Shown here in pieces: positions 21,250 to 23,315 of a stretch of 23,315 nucleotides of DNA. Made by a program: the position numbers and the translations under genes. The stretch is from Fen-999 sp964530115 (GTDB lineage: Bacteria > Pseudomonadota > Gammaproteobacteria > Burkholderiales > Rhodocyclaceae): the NCBI GenBank assembly GCA_964530115.1, contig CAZGYD010000094.1, positions 1-23,315 of the forward strand, in the 5' to 3' direction. Positions within the stretch are counted from its first letter, which is position 1, and every line of letters starts with the position of its first letter. The notes beneath the pieces were generated by a model, which saw only the letters and a program-made list of their open reading frames with translations, was not told the DNA's origin and did no database searches.

Positions 21250-22140
21250 TTATTCTAGTGCTTCGCGCCGGCCCGCATGCAGGGATTCGAGCAGGCGCAG
21301 CGCCGAGATCGAGTCGTCCTCGCCCATGCCGCTGCCGACGACGGCGTTGAAGAGCTGCGCCGTCGCCGCCGAGGCCGGCAGCATGAGGCCGAGGCGGCTG
21401 GCTTCCTCCATGACGATGCGCAGGTCTTTCTGGTGCATCCAGGCCTTGAAGCCGGGCTTGAAGTCGCGCTCGAGCATGCGCCGGCCATGGACTTCGAGGA
21501 TGCGCGAATGGGCGAAGCCGCCCATGAGCGCCTCGCGCACGCGGCCGACATCGACGCCGCTCTCCTGGGCGAAGCGGAACGCCTCGGCGACCGCGAGCAC
21601 GCCGACGCCGGTGAGGATCTGGTTGCAGGCCTTGGCGACCTGGCCGGCGCCGCACGGGCCGATCAGCGTCACGGTGCGGCCCAGCGTTTCGAAGAGCGGC
21701 TTCACCCGTTCGAAGACCTCGGGCTTGCCGCCGACCATGATGGTCAGGGTCGCCTCGATCGCGCCCTTTTCGCCGCCGGAGACCGGCGCGTCGAGGAACT
21801 CGATGCCGCGGTGGCCGAGTTCGCGGCCGATCTGGCGTGCGGCATTCGGGTTGATGGTGCTCATGTCGATGACGACGAGGCCGGGCCGGCCAGCCGCGGC
21901 GATGCCGTTCTCGCCGAGCGTCACCTCGCGGACGTCCGGCGCGTCGCCGACCATGGTGAATACGACGTCGGCGTGACGCGCGACCTCGGCCGCGGAAACG
22001 TGGGCGCGGGCGCCCGTGTCGCGGAAGGGTTCGAGCGACGCGGGGCGGCGCGCCCACAGGTGCAGCCGGTGGCCGGCGCGGGCCAGATGCAGCGCCATGG
22101 GCCGGCCCATGAGGCCGAGGCCGATGAATCCGATGTCCAT
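21250..22140 (-). CDS. 2-hydroxy-3-oxopropionate reductase-like NAD(P)-dependent dehydrogenase
   Basis: A 296-residue member of the 3-hydroxyisobutyrate dehydrogenase family. The dinucleotide site 'IGFIGLGLMGRPMALHLARA' opens the protein. The substrate-binding 'FLDAPVSGGEKGAIEATLTI' at about 116-135 and 'GAGQVAKACNQIL', with the catalytic lysine, at about 164-176 follow. Tartronate semialdehyde reductase (GarR/GlxR) is the closest fit; 3-hydroxyisobutyrate dehydrogenase is the main alternative. GGAGGA lies 8 bases before the ATG. It is divergent from purL and may lead the cnoX-ppiC run. Confidence 0.85.
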   Translation of the reverse strand: MDIGFIGLGLMGRPMALHLARAGHRLHLWARRPASLEPFRDTGARAHVSAAEVARHADVVFTMVGDAPDVREVTLGENGIAAAGRPGLVVIDMSTINPNAARQIGRELGHRGIEFLDAPVSGGEKGAIEATLTIMVGGKPEVFERVKPLFETLGRTVTLIGPCGAGQVAKACNQILTGVGVLAVAEAFRFAQESGVDVGRVREALMGGFAHSRILEVHGRRMLERDFKPGFKAWMHQKDLRIVMEEASRLGLMLPASAATAQLFNAVVGSGMGEDDSISALRLLESLHAGRREALE

Positions 22141-22242
22141 GCTGGATGTCCTCCGATGCGGGCCGTCCCGCCGGGGCCGGACGGGTCGGGCAAGTATAAT
22201 TGCCGCCGCTTCGTTCCCTCCCTTCCGTCTTCCGCTCCGATC
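22141..22242. promoter_or_regulatory. Divergent promoter region of glxR-like gene and purL
   Basis: A perfect TATAAT lies at 22195-22200, 42 bases before the purL ATG. The corresponding -35 region is GC-rich and poor. The rest is GC-rich with possible short hairpins. No Shine-Dalgarno is seen before purL. The minus-strand ribosome site of the glxR-like gene lies at its left edge. Confidence 0.5.
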
Positions 22243-23315
22243 ATGCCCGAGATCCTCAAGCTGCGCGGCACCGCCGCCCTGTCCGCCCCCCGTCTGGCCC
22301 GTCTGGAGAAGGAGACGGGCACGGCGCTCGCCGCCGAGCACTGGTACTTCGTCGAGTGCGCGGCACCGCTCGCCGGGAGCGAAACGGCGCGGCTCAAGGA
22401 TCTGCTCGGCATTCCGGCGACGCTGCCGCCGGTGCCCGCCGGGAAGATGATCCTGGTCACGCCGCGGCTCGGCACCATCTCGCCGTGGTCGTCGAAGGCG
22501 ACCGAGATCGCGAAGAACTGCGGCTTCGAGGCCATCCGGCGCATCGAGCGGGGCACCGCCTGGCACCTGGCCGATGCGCGAAACTCAGCTGCCGTCATGC
22601 GCCGGCTGCACGACCGCATGACCGAGTCGGTGCTCGAGTCGCTCGAGGCCGCCGACGAGCTCTTCCACCACTACGAGCCACAGCCGCTGACGACCGTCGA
22701 TGTCCTCGCGGGCGGCCGCGCCGCGCTGGTCGAGGCGAACGGTGCGCTGGGCCTCGCGCTCTCGGACGACGAGATCGATTATCTCGTCGACAACTTCACC
22801 AGGCTTCGCCGCAATCCGACCGACGTCGAGCTCATGATGTTCGCCCAGGCGAACTCCGAGCACTGCCGGCACAAGATCTTCAATGCCTCCTGGACCGTCG
22901 ACGGCGTCGATCAGCCGATGTCACTCTTCCAGATGATCCGCGAGACGCACCGGCTGCACCCGGACGGCACCGTCGTCGCCTACGCCGACAACGCCGCGGT
23001 CATCGAGGGCGCGCGGATCCGCCGCTTCGTCCCCGGCGTAGGCAGTCGCTACGGCTACGTGGACGACGACACCCACATCCTCGCCAAGGTCGAGACGCAC
23101 AACCACCCGACCGCGATCTCGCCGTCTCCGGGCGCGGCGACCGGCTCGGCCGGCGAGATCCGCGCCGAGGGCGCCACCGGCCGCGGCCCCAGGCCCAAGG
23201 CCGGCCTGTTCGGCTTCGCGGCCCGCGACCCCCGGATCCCGGGCTACCCCCAGCCCTGGCGACCGGGCTCCGGCAAGCACTCGCGCACCCCACCGGCGCC
23301 CGAGACCATGAAGCA
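22243..23315 (+). CDS. purL: Phosphoribosylformylglycinamidine synthase, N-terminal part (runs off window)
   Basis: The first 357 codons of the ATP-dependent FGAM synthase of purine synthesis, fourth step. Recognisable blocks are the N-terminal domain with 'LVTPRLGTISPWSSKATEIA' (about 69-88), the linker motif 'MMFAQANSEHCRHKIFNASW' (about 198-217) and 'KVETHNHPTAISP' (about 282-294). Glutaminase and C-terminal parts lie beyond the window. From about 23130 on, residues that are nearly invariant change (for example 'GSAGEIRAEG' where 'GSGGEIRDEG' is usual, and 'GFAARDPRIPGY' where 'GFSVSNLRIPGF' is usual), while the frame stays open. A copy of the 27-bp motif lies at about codons 112-120. Confidence 0.93.
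   Translation, partial: MPEILKLRGTAALSAPRLARLEKETGTALAAEHWYFVECAAPLAGSETARLKDLLGIPATLPPVPAGKMILVTPRLGTISPWSSKATEIAKNCGFEAIRRIERGTAWHLADARNSAAVMRRLHDRMTESVLESLEAADELFHHYEPQPLTTVDVLAGGRAALVEANGALGLALSDDEIDYLVDNFTRLRRNPTDVELMMFAQANSEHCRHKIFNASWTVDGVDQPMSLFQMIRETHRLHPDGTVVAYADNAAVIEGARIRRFVPGVGSRYGYVDDDTHILAKVETHNHPTAISPSPGAATGSAGEIRAEGATGRGPRPKAGLFGFAARDPRIPGYPQPWRPGSGKHSRTPPAPETMK
22577..22603 (+). repeat. 27-bp interspersed motif, copy 5 (diverged)
   Basis: AAACTCAGCTGCCGTCATGC followed by GCC, with CGCG before it. The left half is identical to the other copies and the right half has drifted. It is read in the purL frame as 'ARNSAAVMR', a frame different from all other copies. Confidence 0.65.

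Noticed and set aside
19802..21976. A plus-strand frame of over 700 codons opposite yciB, cnoX and the glxR-like gene
   Set aside because: It crosses three well-supported minus-strand genes and has no domain of its own.
23130..23315. A frameshift or pseudogenisation of purL
   Set aside because: The frame stays open and conserved spacing is kept ('RIPGYPQPW'); changes are substitutions, better explained by poor sequence at a contig end.

Overview
The window is GC-rich bacterial DNA that I read as betaproteobacterial, most likely Rhodocyclales-like. This rests on the sequence character and gene order of the cnoX-yciB-yciI-bolA-ppiC block, the fused indolepyruvate:ferredoxin oxidoreductase, the RmuC plus AddB/AddA-like cluster, and purL at the right end. 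Genus is inference. The window looks like a whole assembled contig: it begins exactly on a perfect inverted repeat and ends inside purL, where conserved residues break down.

Region 1 (1 to about 3.5 kb) is accessory and visibly less GC-rich. It holds a compact three-gene operon: a TIGR04255-family protein, an XRE-like helix-turn-helix protein with a hydrophobic N-terminal segment, and an unrecognised protein with an 'ITHDCDL' motif. Two perfect 18-bp tandem repeats precede it. The third gene runs into a truncated IS256-family element. A BrnT/BrnA-like toxin-antitoxin pair follows on the minus strand.

Region 2 (3.6 to 12.7 kb) is DNA repair and housekeeping: rmuC, an AddB-like PD-(D/E)XK protein translationally coupled to an AddA-like UvrD helicase-nuclease, a PagP-like outer-membrane protein, and a cytosolic 5'-nucleotidase. 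Two directly oriented copies of a ~145-bp element with terminal inverted repeats sit at 4951-5095 and 12516-12659. They bracket the helicase-nuclease block, and each begins on a TGA stop codon.

Region 3 (12.7 to 18.3 kb, minus strand) has the 1149-residue indolepyruvate:ferredoxin oxidoreductase, a small tail-anchored coiled-coil protein, and an eamA-mtfA pair. Region 4 (18.4 to 22.1 kb, minus strand) is a tightly packed run, glxR/garR-like, cnoX, yciB, yciI, bolA, ppiC, closed by a strong intrinsic terminator. Divergently, purL starts at 22243 and runs off the end.

The most unusual signal is a ~27-bp motif (core AAACTCAGCCGTNGTAACAC) found five times between 6.0 and 22.6 kb. It lies inside or at the end of five unrelated genes, in four different reading frames and both orientations, which suggests the DNA rather than the peptide is what is conserved. 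The motif and the 145-bp element are both absent from the accessory left end.
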